From Cantharellus purpuraceus (Eukaryota > Basidiomycota > Agaricomycetes > Cantharellales > Hydnaceae), in contig JALBUN010000001.1 in NCBI GenBank assembly GCA_025174535.1, positions 2,294,001 to 2,358,000 on the forward strand: a DNA stretch of 64,000 bases, in the 5' to 3' direction. Positions within the stretch are counted from its first letter, which is position 1. Every line of letters begins with the position of its first letter. The translations under genes and the position numbers were made by a program. The notes beneath the pieces are model-generated. The model ran no database searches and was not told where the DNA came from. It worked only from the letters and a program-made list of their open reading frames with translations. Positions 8,741-19,369 of this stretch are shown here, one piece after another.

Positions 8741-9017
8741 ACCAGTAGGTAGTCATAGTCATTGAATTTTGGTAATGGACCCATAAAGTCCATACCTATT
8801 GATTGCCAGGGCTGTTCAGGTACTGGCAAGCTATGAAGAAGCCCTATGGGCTTCTTCATACTGTCTTTATTCATTTGGCACTTTGCACACAAAGTGCAGA
8901 ATGATTTGACATCAGTGGTCATGCCTGGCCACCAGTACAACCAGGTGCCAATATTGAAGCCCATTGATGTCAATAACCCCAATTCTATTCGAGTTATTAC
9001 TGACAGCTCCAAGACTG
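8741..9017 (-). pseudogene. gypsy C integrase fragment, then RNase H scrap
   Basis: 8741-8945 on the minus strand is integrase: YWWPGMTTDVKSFCTLCAKC and MDFMGPLPKFNDYDYLLV, matching the plus-strand copy at 62020-62230. From about 8950 the text flips to plus-strand RNase H (ILKPIDVNNPNSIRVITD, as at 61070-61110). Neither is functional. The first flip lies next to a short palindrome (CCCATTATGGG). Confidence 0.75.
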
Positions 9018-9400
9018 TATTATGCTCTTCATTGGTGGGGACTTCTTCAGTTCCCATCATGATTCAGCCTGGGCCATTGAAGTCCAGGCATATTCCTAGC
9101 TTTCATAGGAATGGGGTACCGAGTATTACATCGTAATACTCAACATTGGTGACATCAAAGTATTCTTCAATGTCTCGACTACCATGATTTATGGTACTCC
9201 TGCTCCCAATGCACACTAATTGCAGTGCAATGGGTTGCTCTAGAACAAAGGTTTTCATACCTGTTGCACACATGAATTCAGGGGATATCATTATCCCCTC
9301 GCTCCCACTGTCTAATAGACAATGAGCAAGTGTTCCACCAATCTCCCAATACCTGGAGATTGTTTTACATATGAATTATCACAAACACTGGGATGAAGCA
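9018..9400 (-). pseudogene. gypsy C protease fragment
   Basis: Minus-strand retropepsin. The active site reads HCLLDSGSEGIMISPEF and the C-terminal part EYYDVILGTPFL. It is closely related to the copy at 53200-53520. It is joined backwards to RNase H at 9017 and ends before unit B. No intact ORF. Confidence 0.8.
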
Positions 9401-9627
9401 TGCCAATGTGGGGAAATCATTCCCCAAATGGACACTGTGGTTCATGACTGTGGCTGGCCCCCCCCAGAGCAGTCACTGGCCACCTGCCACAACCTCTGGG
9501 CAAGTCCACCCCTATCAGGGCAGACTGGTTTGACATCTGTGATACGGTGACGAGCCAGGACGCATCGAGGACGCATATCAAACCACTCTGACAGTCCAAC
9601 TCCACCAGCGCCTTTTCGTATCAAACT

Positions 9628-9636
9628 TTTAAATAG
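9628..9636 (+). promoter_or_regulatory. TATA-like box upstream of orf3 in unit B
   Basis: TTTAAATAG lies about 120 bp before the orf3 ATG, followed by a pyrimidine-rich leader. It parallels the TATA-like box before orf3 in element A. Inference from position. Confidence 0.4.
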
Positions 9637-9754
9637 CGCCACAACTCCCTCTCTACCTCAGTCTCTAATTCTAGCCATCGATCGTCACTCGTGTTTCATC
9701 ACCATCGATCATTATCAGCCTTCAATTCACACCAATCCTTTCATCATCATTCAC

Positions 9755-10189
9755 ATGGCTTCCAATTCTATTCCCCTCTCCAACATCTCTTCTAATAATA
9801 CGTCACACTGGTCTCTGGACACAGAGGACTATCAAAAATATGCCGAGCTCCATGGGCATGTTAAGCCACCTCCACGTGTCAAAATACTTCCAAAACCCTT
9901 TCAATGTCCAAGATCCCCACCATGTCTCTCTTATGCCATTGGCGATCCCATATTCTTTCACAATTCCGTTGAACCATATACATTCCTCAGCATTTCACCT
10001 CTATATCGTAACACGGATAGACGAGTCGAACATGAGGTAGAATTTCAGTCGCCATCGCAGACCTATCCTCCCACTTCAATCCAACTCAGGTTACATTGTG
10101 TCAGGCAAAGGGACCAAATACCCTTGGAATGGGATACCATATGGAGATGGATCACTAAGACAATAAGGAGTATTTGTTGTGGATGCTGA
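9755..10189 (+). CDS. orf3 homologue in unit B
   Basis: Intact 144-aa ORF (MASNSIPLSNISSNNTSHWS ...). It is homologous to the accessory ORF of element A: it keeps W-S-L-D, PPPRV, AIGDPIFF, Y-x-F and the W..IW C-terminal block ending SICCGC. No recognised domain. It has its own TATA-like box and sits in the 5' two-thirds of the unit. Two more copies are damaged: 25258-25469 on minus has lost its N-terminus to truncation, and one is split by copia at 46564 and 56777. Its survival as an open frame here suggests selection or youth. Confidence 0.7.
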   Translation: MASNSIPLSNISSNNTSHWSLDTEDYQKYAELHGHVKPPPRVKILPKPFQCPRSPPCLSYAIGDPIFFHNSVEPYTFLSISPLYRNTDRRVEHEVEFQSPSQTYPPTSIQLRLHCVRQRDQIPLEWDTIWRWITKTIRSICCGC

Positions 10190-10523
10190 CTGAAGTCCTC
10201 ATGTGACTCAGGGTCAATCTACCTTCGGAGCCGTATGGAAGATGGTATTGGTGGATGTTTCTATTGTTCTTTTATATGACTCACCCCTGTTTCATCTTAA
10301 TTCATTCATACACGACTTACTCATCCTTGTTCTATTTTGGTTCTTTTATTACTCATCACCCCCTATTCTTACAAAGATTACCCCTATCTGTCACTTCATT
10401 TCTCCATGATTTCCCCATTAGTAGTTCAACTTCACACACTTCATCAGCTGGCTTGATCAGCATTTCTTGCATCATATCGCATCATTTGCTCCTCATATTG
10501 TGTTGTTGTGCCCTGGGGATTTG

Positions 10524-10533
10524 TATATAAAAG
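10524..10533 (+). promoter_or_regulatory. TATA box of unit B
   Basis: TATATAAAAG, conserved in the copies at 24745 (minus) and 57414. It is followed by about 440 bp to the end of the unit, as in an LTR with U3 upstream and R/U5 downstream. Confidence 0.6.
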
Positions 10534-10989
10534 GGCACTAGTTTTTGCCTTTGGAATAAATCAACAAGTTTTCAGCCAATGCTCTAAAGTCAAAGTCCAT
10601 GCTCTAAGTCTACGCTCTACACTCTACATCACAATCCATCATCTCTACACTGAGGTAAAGCACCTTGGTTCAACGATCAGATTTCCCTCCGCCACCGAGA
10701 GGTTGCATCTCCTGAAACCAGCTTTCGCGTACCTCCCAACCAGGCTCTGCATTGTCATCCAGTCACAGAGCACGATCAGCCATCAGGACCGACCTTTTGC
10801 TCCCATCCTCATCCAACCACAGAGCACTATCTCACTTCCCTATTACTCAGTGCTACCTCTACCCCTCGACCTGATTGATCTTTGGAGTGCTGAACAACTG
10901 CGTTACACACCGTCTGTTTGCTAGGACCGTTGTGCACAGGCTTATAGGATCTATTCCTTAAGCAAACTGACAGCGCATTACATAATCAT

Positions 10990-12160
10990 CAGAGTTTGTG
11001 CACTTCAGCCAAAAGCAGCCACAGAAGGTTCTGACACCTTCCTGGACCTTCCACAAGGTTCCCTGGCCTTCTCTTTCCTTCCAGGGGCTTCCCTAAGCAC
11101 CAGGAATGTTCTCTGATTAGTTACATAAGCTAGATAGTCCATGTATATAAAAAGGGCTGCAACAGCAGTGCAAAAATAAGATCTTTTTACCACACACACA
11201 CAGCAGTGTCTACTCAAGCATTGAGTAATCATCACATAAGCATCACGCTTATATCAGCTACTCTTAGTGTATATTAACTTTGATTGACTCTCGGAGAAGC
11301 CAGAAGTTATTATATTACAAGTGCAGCAGGCTCTAATATTAATCAAACTCGGAGAAGAGGTTAATACGGAGTAACTGATTAGTGATTAACACACTACAAG
11401 CCCACTCGGAGTAGTAACTTGAAGTGTATTAATTGTTATTCATTGATCAAGAACCCTACACGTGTAATTGAGACTCTGAGGTTAGTCAAATTATCACGTA
11501 TCGGGCTATTGGTTATAATCAAGAATCTTGCACGTTTAATTGAGACTCTGAGGTTAGTCAGGTTAATACGTACTAGGCTATTGATTGGTCAAGAATACTG
11601 CACGTTTAATTGAGACTCTGAGGTTAGTCAGGTTAACACGTACTTTGCTATTGATTGGTTGGTTCAATTGTGGGCATTTCAATAAATCAACAACACAGTC
11701 TATTAACTCACCTCTTTGAGACAAGATTAATATCCCTTGATTGTTGATTCTATCATGGATACAGTGAATACGCTTGTTCAGAAGGAAGTGTTCAAGTGCG
11801 TATCTATCTTTTTACATTGAAGGGATTATTGTTAGCTTTAATCCACTCAACCCGCGGTACTAAGGCACTAGGTTACTTCCCCCTTTGAAGTATCTGAACC
11901 CTTGAACGCCTGTCAATCTTTGACTTTACATTGCATCAGCAGTAAAGCGTGAACTATATGTGACAAGCATAAATCTCTATTGCTTCACTTCCTGTGGCAA
12001 CATTGATTGTGATTGTTCACCGGAGTATAATTTCTTAATTGGGTTCTCCGTTAAAATAGTTTCAAGCTTATTGCTAGCCTTGAAAGGTCATACATCCTCA
12101 GGCTAAACTTAGATTGTGATTAATACCACAGTTTAGGTCGAAGTTCACGGTTCCAAAACA
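10990..12160 (+). repeat. LTR of family G2 (5' limit uncertain)
   Basis: Long LTR ending GGTTCCAAAACA at 12160, with a TATA box (TATATAAAAAG, 11144-11154). Its last about 840 bp match 63146-64000 in reverse. Three tandem units of 70-72 bp lie at about 11441-11660, each with the core GAGACTCTGAGGTTAGTCA. Inserted in gypsy C ORF3, which resumes at 12161. The 5' end could not be fixed; it may be hidden by unit B. Confidence 0.7.
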
Positions 12161-12808
12161 AATGGGGTCCCCCCAGCCATCTGACAGGAGTTGGATGGTA
12201 CTATGAACTTGTCCAATGTGGACAAATGGATGTGGCTGCAAAAGGCCACTCCTAAGAAGGGTTCTTCTGTGTTCAAGAAGAACCTCTGGACTATGTTCCA
12301 GAATCCCAGCCATGGGAATTATTGACCAGTGGTCAAAAGTTCTCACCAACTCTTGGTGACACCTTTCACATTTCAATCACTGGAGCATATGATTGGGGGA
12401 ATTGCTCCTGAACTAGAGCTTGCACTCTGGTTTGGGCAATCAGGAGGCATCACCCCCGATTGTGCTGCTATCTTAGAGGAGTTTGCTAAACACATCGCCT
12501 CTGGAGCAGCTTTTAACCAGCCTGCCAGGGTTGGTAAGCAGGGGCAGGAGACTCAAGGAGTCTCCCAAGCAGCTCATAAATCTGCTAAATGCTCTCTTGC
12601 TGAGTGTTTAGGTCATGATCAACTTAATTGTGACCTTGATCAGGATGCTGCAGTAGCAATTGCATCCTCCTCATCCATTCAAGTGGATGAGGATACCGTA
12701 ATGACATCAGGGATGACCGAGAGCCATCCCCCTCTGGAGTTGTATGATCAAGACAATCATATGGACACTGACTCATTGGAGCAGCTTCATAAGGAGCTGT
12801 ATGATTAA
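12161..12808 (+). pseudogene. gypsy C ORF3, C-terminal part
   Basis: Open from 12329 to 12808 (159 aa); comparison with the minus copy at 38006-38623 shows that the true frame also covers 12161-12328 with shifts (TPKKGSSVFKKNLWTMFQNP). Conserved blocks: ELxLALWFGxSGGITP, HIASGAAFNQPARVGK, a SSSSIQVDED acidic stretch, and LxEQLHKELYD at the end. Three copies in the window share them. No known domain recognised. It ends just before a purine tract and LTR J, so it is the last gene of family C. Perfect inverted repeats sit inside the coding region (12260-12284, 12547-12565, 12669-12692). Confidence 0.6.
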
Positions 12809-12837
12809 AAAGTACTGAATGAGATTGTGCCTCATTC

Positions 12838-12850
12838 AAAAAGGGGAGGG
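12838..12850 (+). other. polypurine tract before LTR J
   Basis: AAAAAGGGGAGGG directly precedes the TG of LTR J. The same arrangement is present on the minus strand at 37270 and, with one substitution, at 38006. This ties LTR J to the C-family ORF3. Confidence 0.8.
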
Positions 12851-13122
12851 TGTAAGTACCCAAGGTACTTACTTACTATAGCATATAATTATAATTAATG
12901 TATGCAGCATTCCATTAAGGAATGCTGTCTTCTTGGTAGATATATACGCCCATAGGGTGCATATGTATAGTTATTATGTAAGCCAGTGGACCCAAGTACA
13001 CGTGTGGGTCCACATATAGTAGACAGACCTTAGTAAACAACCACACTGTACAGCACACATCACATAACCAATATACTTGGTTGAGTTCTGTGTAACAGTG
13101 TGAAATAAGGCACCAATTTACA
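12851..13122 (+). repeat. LTR J (3' LTR of gypsy C)
   Basis: 272 bp, TGTAAGTACC ... TTTACA. Contains four perfect inverted repeats: 12852-12872, 12905-12927 (CAGCATTCC), 12986-13013 (GTGGACCCA) and a degenerate one near 12950. Copies: 36997-37269 and 37730-38005 on minus, 39575-39854 on plus. Confidence 0.85.
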
Positions 13123-13391
13123 TATCTGAACCCTTGAAAACCCATCAATCTTGACTTTACATTGCATCAGCAGTAAAGCATGAACTACACATGATGAGCA
13201 TATATCTCTATTGCTTCACTTCCTGTGGCAATATAGATTGTGATTGTTCACCAGAGTATAATTTCTTAATTGGGTTCTCTGTTAAAATAGTTTCAAGCTT
13301 ATTGCTAGCCTTGAAAAGTCATACATCCTCAGGCTAAACTTAGATTGTGATTAACACCACAGTTTAGGTTGAAGTTCACATTTCCAAAACA
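13123..13391 (+). repeat. 3' fragment of an LTR of family G2
   Basis: Matches 11890-12160 with about ten differences, ending TTTCCAAAACA. Its 5' part is cut by LTR J. The next 134 bp (13392-13525) are the 3' flank of taf5. Confidence 0.75.
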
Positions 13392-13525
13392 GTCTACAGA
13401 GCTGCTAGACTCAAGTTCTGTTAATTTCTGGGCATGTACAGTTAGTTGAGATGTGGTTAAAAAGGTACAGTGTCAGACAAAAAATAAAAGAGATTGTATA
13501 CAAACAGAGAATGAGAAAAGATATG

Positions 13526-16316
13526 CTATGTTTGATCAGCAGATAAAAAGGGTCCAGAAACAAGGCATAGGTTACGAGGAGTGAACTGAACATTGATAAT
13601 TGGTGTCCGTTTGGTAGGGAATGTTGAAAGCAAATCAGTGCTATAGTAGAGGAATATTCAGTTACATGACATGTCAGGGAAGCTATGTAACGTACCTCTC
13701 AAGACATTCCTCATCGGCAGATAGCCCTCCAGGACCTTTGATGTCCCAACAGCGCACAGTCCAGTCCGAACCTCCACTCACAAGTAAGGAAGATTCTGCA
13801 CTGAATGCAAGCGAGTATATAGATGCAGTATGTCCGGTCATCTTTTTGATTCTGCGCCCAGAACCAAGATCCCACAGATTAATAGCCAGATCTTCACCTA
13901 CAAATTTCGTTCAGGATTTGTAGGTTAACTACGCACAAGTTGGAATAATCTAGTCTGACCTGCGCTGGCAAGATATCGCCCATCGGGACTCATGGCCAGT
14001 GACGATAGGGCACCTTGATGACCCACGAAGACCCGTAGACAGGCACCCTTTTGAACATCCCACAACCGACATGTCCAGTCACTTGAGCCGGTTGCCAAAT
14101 ACAAGGAATTTGGATGAAAGCGAACACACTAATCTTAATCATTTTAACCCAAATTTATGCGCAGCAATTGAGATATTACACACATCGACGTCACTGAGAT
14201 GTCCAGCATAGACTCGTAGTGCTGATACTCGGTCTGTAGACCACAGCCTTGCAGTTCGATCCCTGCTTCCAGTGGCAAAATATATTCCCATTGGACTCCA
14301 TTGCGCATCCCAGACTGGGCCTTGGTGACCTCGATAAGCTACGACGTTGGTCAATGTGTCCATAGACCAGAGACGAGCGGTGGAATCGGCAGAGGAGGAC
14401 AGAAGATATCGGGGAGGAGCAGCCGAACCGCTTAGAGGATCAAATGATACCGAGTAGACAGGGCCGCTATGTCCAACTAGTTTGCGTGTCGTAGTGCCAA
14501 CTTTCTCCCTCACTCTGCGAAGCGATACAGCTGAAATGAAGTATTTTGAGGAGACGACAGGTTGAAAACGACCATTAGTCACTCACAGTCTCGAATGGTA
14601 GATTCTTGAAAGTCACTGCGCATGCCTCTCAACTTCTCCTGCTTCAAACTAAATAATCGAATATAACTCTCAGCGAACCCAGCTGCCATCAGCGTAGAGT
14701 CTATGGAAAACGTTGAGCAAGGAACGCTTGCGATATTGTTAGCCAATGGCTCTATCATTAAACAGAAGTCTGCAACGACGCACCCATCAGCAGCGTCGTG
14801 TAATGTATATGCACAAATGCTCGGCAAAGCCTTGGCCCGAGCCGCCGTCGATTGCCTATCAAATCCATGGATGTCTATATCACCTGTAAGTGATGATGGG
14901 TCCAGCTTGATACGTTTCCGTGCATCTCTGACTTTATCCATTTCTCTCTGTATGTCGACGGTGCGGAATTGAGAAGGTCGCGGAAGAAGCTCGTTCGCAG
15001 ATGGGGTCATAATACCAGCGGGAACTACGCCAAACGGAAAAGGCAGATCATACTGAGAGCCCCCGCTCACTTCAGGATCGAAACCATTCATTTGCTGCTC
15101 TCTGAGTCGTCGTTCTGCCTCCTGACGTAGAGTGTCATCTACAGGTGCAGGGCCTAATTTCAGGCTGCCACGAGATGCGTTGAAGGTTTGTGGATCCATT
15201 GCTCGAGAAAGGTCTGCGGTACCATTGACTTGAGTCAAAGCGGACAACAAACCAGTTGATTCTTCGCAAGCATGGGTAGTGATGGAAGTCGAGCTAGATG
15301 CCATCACTAAAACACGTCAATGGCCTTCGTCAGCAAAAGAAGCAGATGCTGCCCCACCATCAAACTGAACATGATTATTCACAACACGCATGACAGCTGC
15401 CCGACCCCGCCTCCCTCTTTCGCCGGCAAAGCCGTGCCCAGCACCAGGTGCCTCCCCTCCTGAACCCTCCGTCAACCAGCCAATAAGAAGTCCAAATCCT
15501 GATCTACTCATCCGGACAGCGTATTTTTCGTTTCGATATTTCTGGGCGACCTCATCACTTTGGACATGGGCAGGGAGCAGAAGAGTAGCCAAATGATGGA
15601 GTGTGCCAGCGTGAGAGGGTGACAATGACGGGGAATAGTTATCAAAAAAGGAGATCGCTGTCGGAAAGATATCAAACAGAATGCGTGTGGCGCACGTGTT
15701 TACTGACCTGCATCCTTGAATCCAAACTCGATCAAGTCGAGATAAAAATGGACAAATATTGGGAATAGAATGGGTCGAAACTCAGGCTGCAGCAAGTAAA
15801 TTATCGTGGTAAAGGACGAAGGTGCTTGGAACACACCTGGTACATGTCAAGTGATCCATCTACCCACATCTCCAAGTCTTTGAAACCTTCGGCCTTGTCT
15901 GTGGGATCCAACGAAAGCGCCTCCTCCGCTCCGGTAGCACCTAAGCTGGCTAATAGTTTGGCTAATCCGGGTGTCCCAGGCATACTTGCCACCGCGCTTT
16001 CCAATAAGTTTAGGCTCTGCTCAGCATCAGACATGGCATTCCCTGTCTCACTGCTGGCAGAGGTGACATGGGGGGCAATTTTTTTTACCAGTTCCACTGG
16101 ATTCACCTGAGCTTTATTTCTGGAACGAGTGGTCCTCGCGTTTTCGTTAGGCGTCCCAGATTCCATTTCTTCCCGCATCGTTTGTTCTGTTTTTCTAAAC
16201 CCTCTTGATCGCAGGTAGTCCAGAAACACTCTATCAGCATTGGCACTGCCATCATGAGAGCCCGTGTTAGCTGGGGACGATGGCTCAGGTGTATGATCTC
16301 CCGGAGTGGCTGACAT
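13526..16316 (-). CDS. taf5: TFIID subunit 5 (TAF5), WD40 protein
   Basis: Eight exons: 16316-15837, 15786-15708, 15657-15358, 15306-14587, 14530-14184, 14128-13960, 13897-13696, 13640-13526. They join in frame to 803 aa; all introns are GT-AG, 50-62 bp. The protein has a LisH motif near residues 27-52 (VFLDYLRSRGFRKTEQTMRE), the TAF5 N-terminal NTD2 domain from about 145 (GFKDLEMWVDGSLDMY then PEFRPILFPIFVHFYLDLIE), and WD40 repeats in the C-terminal half (RKLVGHSGPVYSVSFDP, YRGHQGPVWDAQWSP, GHLSDVD). The end DLLSTFPTKRTPI is typical of TAF5. It is a scaffold of TFIID, needed for RNA polymerase II initiation. An apparent TGA near 15320 lies in intron 3 (GTGGGG donor, CTGAC branch site). Start ATG 16316 is the first in the frame. 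It lies 401 bp downstream of the mdv1 stop on the same strand. Confidence 0.95.
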
Positions 16317-16717
16317 GCTTCAGTACGGTCTGTATGGATGCGCCTAGAGTGTAATAGCGGTGACCGGTGACCGTTGTGGGCGCTCCTGGACGCTAGTGTA
16401 CATAGTGCAAACGCTATCTTGCAGCTTCTACTGTACGGCATTGAAACCTTTTGGGTCTCTGTAAGATAGCCACACCAACTAGTGGAGATGCGAAACATGC
16501 GATCAGAAATTCATGAATCATACATGACACAACTTAGGCTATGTACAAATAAATATATAACTCTATGGTTTGAAGCCTTGTTTTTCTCACAAATGAATCA
16601 CCCTGAAATTCAGTGTATGAATGACGAGGAGCAAAGGATGTATTTTTTTCTTCACCCCATTAGTAGAAAAGAGGTTTGGAAAGAATGGGAACAGTCTGTA
16701 TTTATGGCCGCAACTAC
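16317..16717. other. intergenic region between mdv1 and taf5
   Basis: 401 bp that must hold the mdv1 3' end and the taf5 promoter. It is AT-rich around 16520-16700, with no clear ORF, repeat or TATA box at a fixed distance from the taf5 ATG. Confidence 0.6.
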
Positions 16718-19369
16718 TTATATGGCCCAAATTTTCACAGTAGCATCTCTGCCACCTGACGTCATGAATGTGTCCATGTATCGCACTCGTTCGGTAGGAC
16801 TGGTATGACCATTGGTAGTCAACGTTGAATGTTGCATTGTCGTACGGTTATATATCTAAGATCCGAGGGAAAGTATCTGTCAGGTATGTGTTGCAAGACA
16901 ATTATATTCATATATATATCTCACCTTGACACCATTTTCTCCAGCACATGCTACTACCTTCCGAGTATCGAACTGAAGAGAAGTGACGCCATGTTCATAC
17001 CTGAGAGTTTCAAAAAACCGGCCAGTGCGGATGTCCCATATCTAGACATCAGGGCGTGGGTAACTTAAATGGGAGGGAAAAACTTCGAAGGATACCCTAA
17101 TGGTCTTGTCAAGACTACCACTGACGATCTGAAATGTGTCTATGTCGCAAGCGACGCAAGTCACAGGACCCGTATGACCCATGAGAGTTCGCGAGACAGA
17201 TCCAGTACGCACTGGGTGACACGTGTGAGTTAGGAAAGACAAAGAGTAGACACAATGCAGGACTGACTGTCCCACATCCGGACAGCTCCATCCCCGCTGC
17301 CGCTAATGAGGCCTTCATAAACGATCTGTAGCCCACCGACAAAGTCATCGTACATATCCCAGCTGCCGTCAGCGTATGGTGGAGTAGGGACTGAAAACAT
17401 TCCTGCTGCGGCTGCAGCACCTTTAATGAGACCAGGGGCAATACCAGAAGCACTTAATGGTGCATAAAATGACTGAGTGGATGCAGGATGAGCGATGGCC
17501 CAAAGGATATCCATCGCGAGGACACATTGTCCAGTGTTCATGTCCCATTGACGTATAGTTTTATCGGAAGCTCCTGTGACCTGGGAAAAGATGGAAGCGG
17601 TGGAGAGTGAGCCATGGATGTGCGCGCTTCGTTTGCGGGGGCCTTACCAAAACATTCCCCTCGAAGAAAAGCGAAGACACTGGCTGACTGTGTCCTTCTA
17701 GCGTTCTGATACAAGCTCCGTCACTTCCAGATGATCCACCGAGTGCTGTCGCATCCCTGATCAGTTCGGAGTTCTGGCCAACCAATTCCGTGCGCGTGGT
17801 TTCTTTCTCATAACTCTCAACTTCAATTTTACGCAGATCCCAGATGTGCACGTTCGTGTCTGCACAACCGGTGAGACACAGTTGATCCTCTACCTGTAGG
17901 CATTTAACAACTCCACGGTGCCCTCTGAGGCGCCCCACATCTTCGCCGGAGCAAAGATCCCACAGGCGAACAGTTTCGTCTTGTGATGCTGTCACCAGAA
18001 ATCCGTAAGGCTCATTGAAGTCTAGAGCGACGATCGGCGCAGTGTGGGAAGATAACGTCTATATTGCAAATAAGATGTCATGGGTCACTCTCTCGGCCAC
18101 GCACTCACCATGAATGCTACACCCGGCGGTAGTTCGTGATGCTCAGACGGGAGGAAAGCTGGGCCTGGCAGGCATCCATACGTCAGAGGAACCCCAGTGA
18201 TGGAGCTGAATCACCTCGTCGTCTTCGAGATATCATGGGTGGTATCATGTCCTTCGCAGTTAGTAAAGGATGTGATGCTTGCTCGAATCTCTCGCGTTCC
18301 CGCACCCCTTCAACTTGTACGAAAATATATCTTCATGGTTGAACACGCAAGAAGATTTACCACGTACGCTCGTCATCAAGCTCAAGTTCATCTTCCTGAA
18401 GCTTGAGAAGATCCTGTTCCAAACGATTCCGAATAGTATCCAGTGCCGTGATTTTGTGCGTTATCTCAGATATCTCTGAGCTAATCAGCGCCTTAGGGAT
18501 GGTAAACATGAGACTCAACCACAGAACACTGAAGACACTTACTCGACGAACATGAATATTTTCCTTGTCACGGAGGATTTCATCAGCCTGTCGTTCAAGC
18601 TCTTCCTTCCCGAAGGATATTCCCGCACTCAGACTTTGTCTGCCTCGTCGTTTTGGTTTCCATTTACTTTTTTTCTTCCCGACGAGGACGACGTTTTCTT
18701 CCTCGCTTGCTTCGGTTGTCACCAGATCCTCATCCTCCAGTAACTCTCGAACATTACTCGCGGGCTTCTTCAGTCCTAGCGGTGATACATCAACGTCAAC
18801 ATTTCTGGCCTGCCTCCTCCGCATCTTGCCCTTAGCAGCGCTGGGAATGGTAGCCTTGAAACCACGCAAAAGACTAACGTCAGACGCGACACCTCCCAGT
18901 TCCGGTACGTCTTCTTGTAGAAGTTCAGGTGCGGCTTCAATAATTTGAAGGTCGCGAGACGTGACGCGACGTGATCCAAGATTCAAACGCATTGGTGATC
19001 TACCCAACGTAGCGAAACCGAGCTGGCGAGATACTTCCCCAGCCCCATCGCTACGTCGCGATGAAGAAGCGGCGGCATTGATCATGCGTGGTGTCATGAT
19101 AACGGGAGCGACTAGAAGTAAGATTAATGGTGGTAAATGAAAGTAAAATAGGACGCCGTACAGTCAGCAAGGATCCTAGCTGAGTCGGTCTTTCGGTGGT
19201 TAAAGGGCGCGAACATCGCTTTGGACATGATCTCAAGCTTTCCTGTAACGGAAGAAGAATGAGTAGAAGGCAAAGCTGAGGAGCTGGACTCTGCAACAGG
19301 GTCCAATGCATCGCGGGTATTTTTGCTTCGTGTTCCAGGATTCGATTGCCCATGTGAGCTTGAGCTCAT
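16718..19369 (-). CDS. mdv1: mitochondrial fission WD40 protein, MDV1/CAF4 type
   Basis: Ten exons: 19369-19162, 19111-18543, 18491-18368, 18313-18215, 18164-18109, 18058-17648, 17580-17268, 17211-17096, 17041-16925, 16855-16718. They join in frame to 716 aa with GT-AG introns of 50-69 bp. The N-terminal half is low in structure, then a coiled coil starts near residue 260 (ALISSEISEITHKITALDTI). Seven WD40 blades fill the C-terminal half, for example DETVRLWDLCSGEDVGRLRG, VTGASDKTIRQWDMNTGQC, GHTGPVTCV...SGSLDKTIR and TSGGRDATVKIWAI at the end. In yeast the family bridges Fis1 and the dynamin Dnm1 on the outer mitochondrial membrane. The symbol follows the yeast family and CAF4 is equally possible. 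The start is the first ATG of exon 1 (MSSSSHGQS). Confidence 0.92.

Larger units (their letters stand above)
9548..10972 (+). mobile_element. unit B: 1.43-kb solo LTR or non-autonomous element carrying orf3
   Basis: Bounded by TGACGAGCC and AAACTGACA. The same ends recur in two other places: split between 46564-46904 and 56777-58708, and 5'-truncated at 24318-25470. It contains orf3, then a strong TATA box (10524-10533) and ends in unrelated flanks each time. With no gag or pol inside, the simplest readings are a solo LTR whose U3 holds an ORF, or a short non-autonomous retroelement. No clear target duplication at this copy; the split copy has a near match (CTGT against CCGT) in integrase D. 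Confidence 0.7.

Noticed and set aside
15317..15330. Apparent premature stop in taf5
   Set aside because: A 51-bp GT-AG intron (15357-15307) with a CTGAC branch site removes it and keeps the frame; the total coding length is then a multiple of three with the expected TAF5 ends.
18181..18215. Apparent frame break in mdv1 before the first WD40 blade
   Set aside because: A 50-bp intron (18214-18165) restores the frame into PSEHHELPPGVAFM and the blades.
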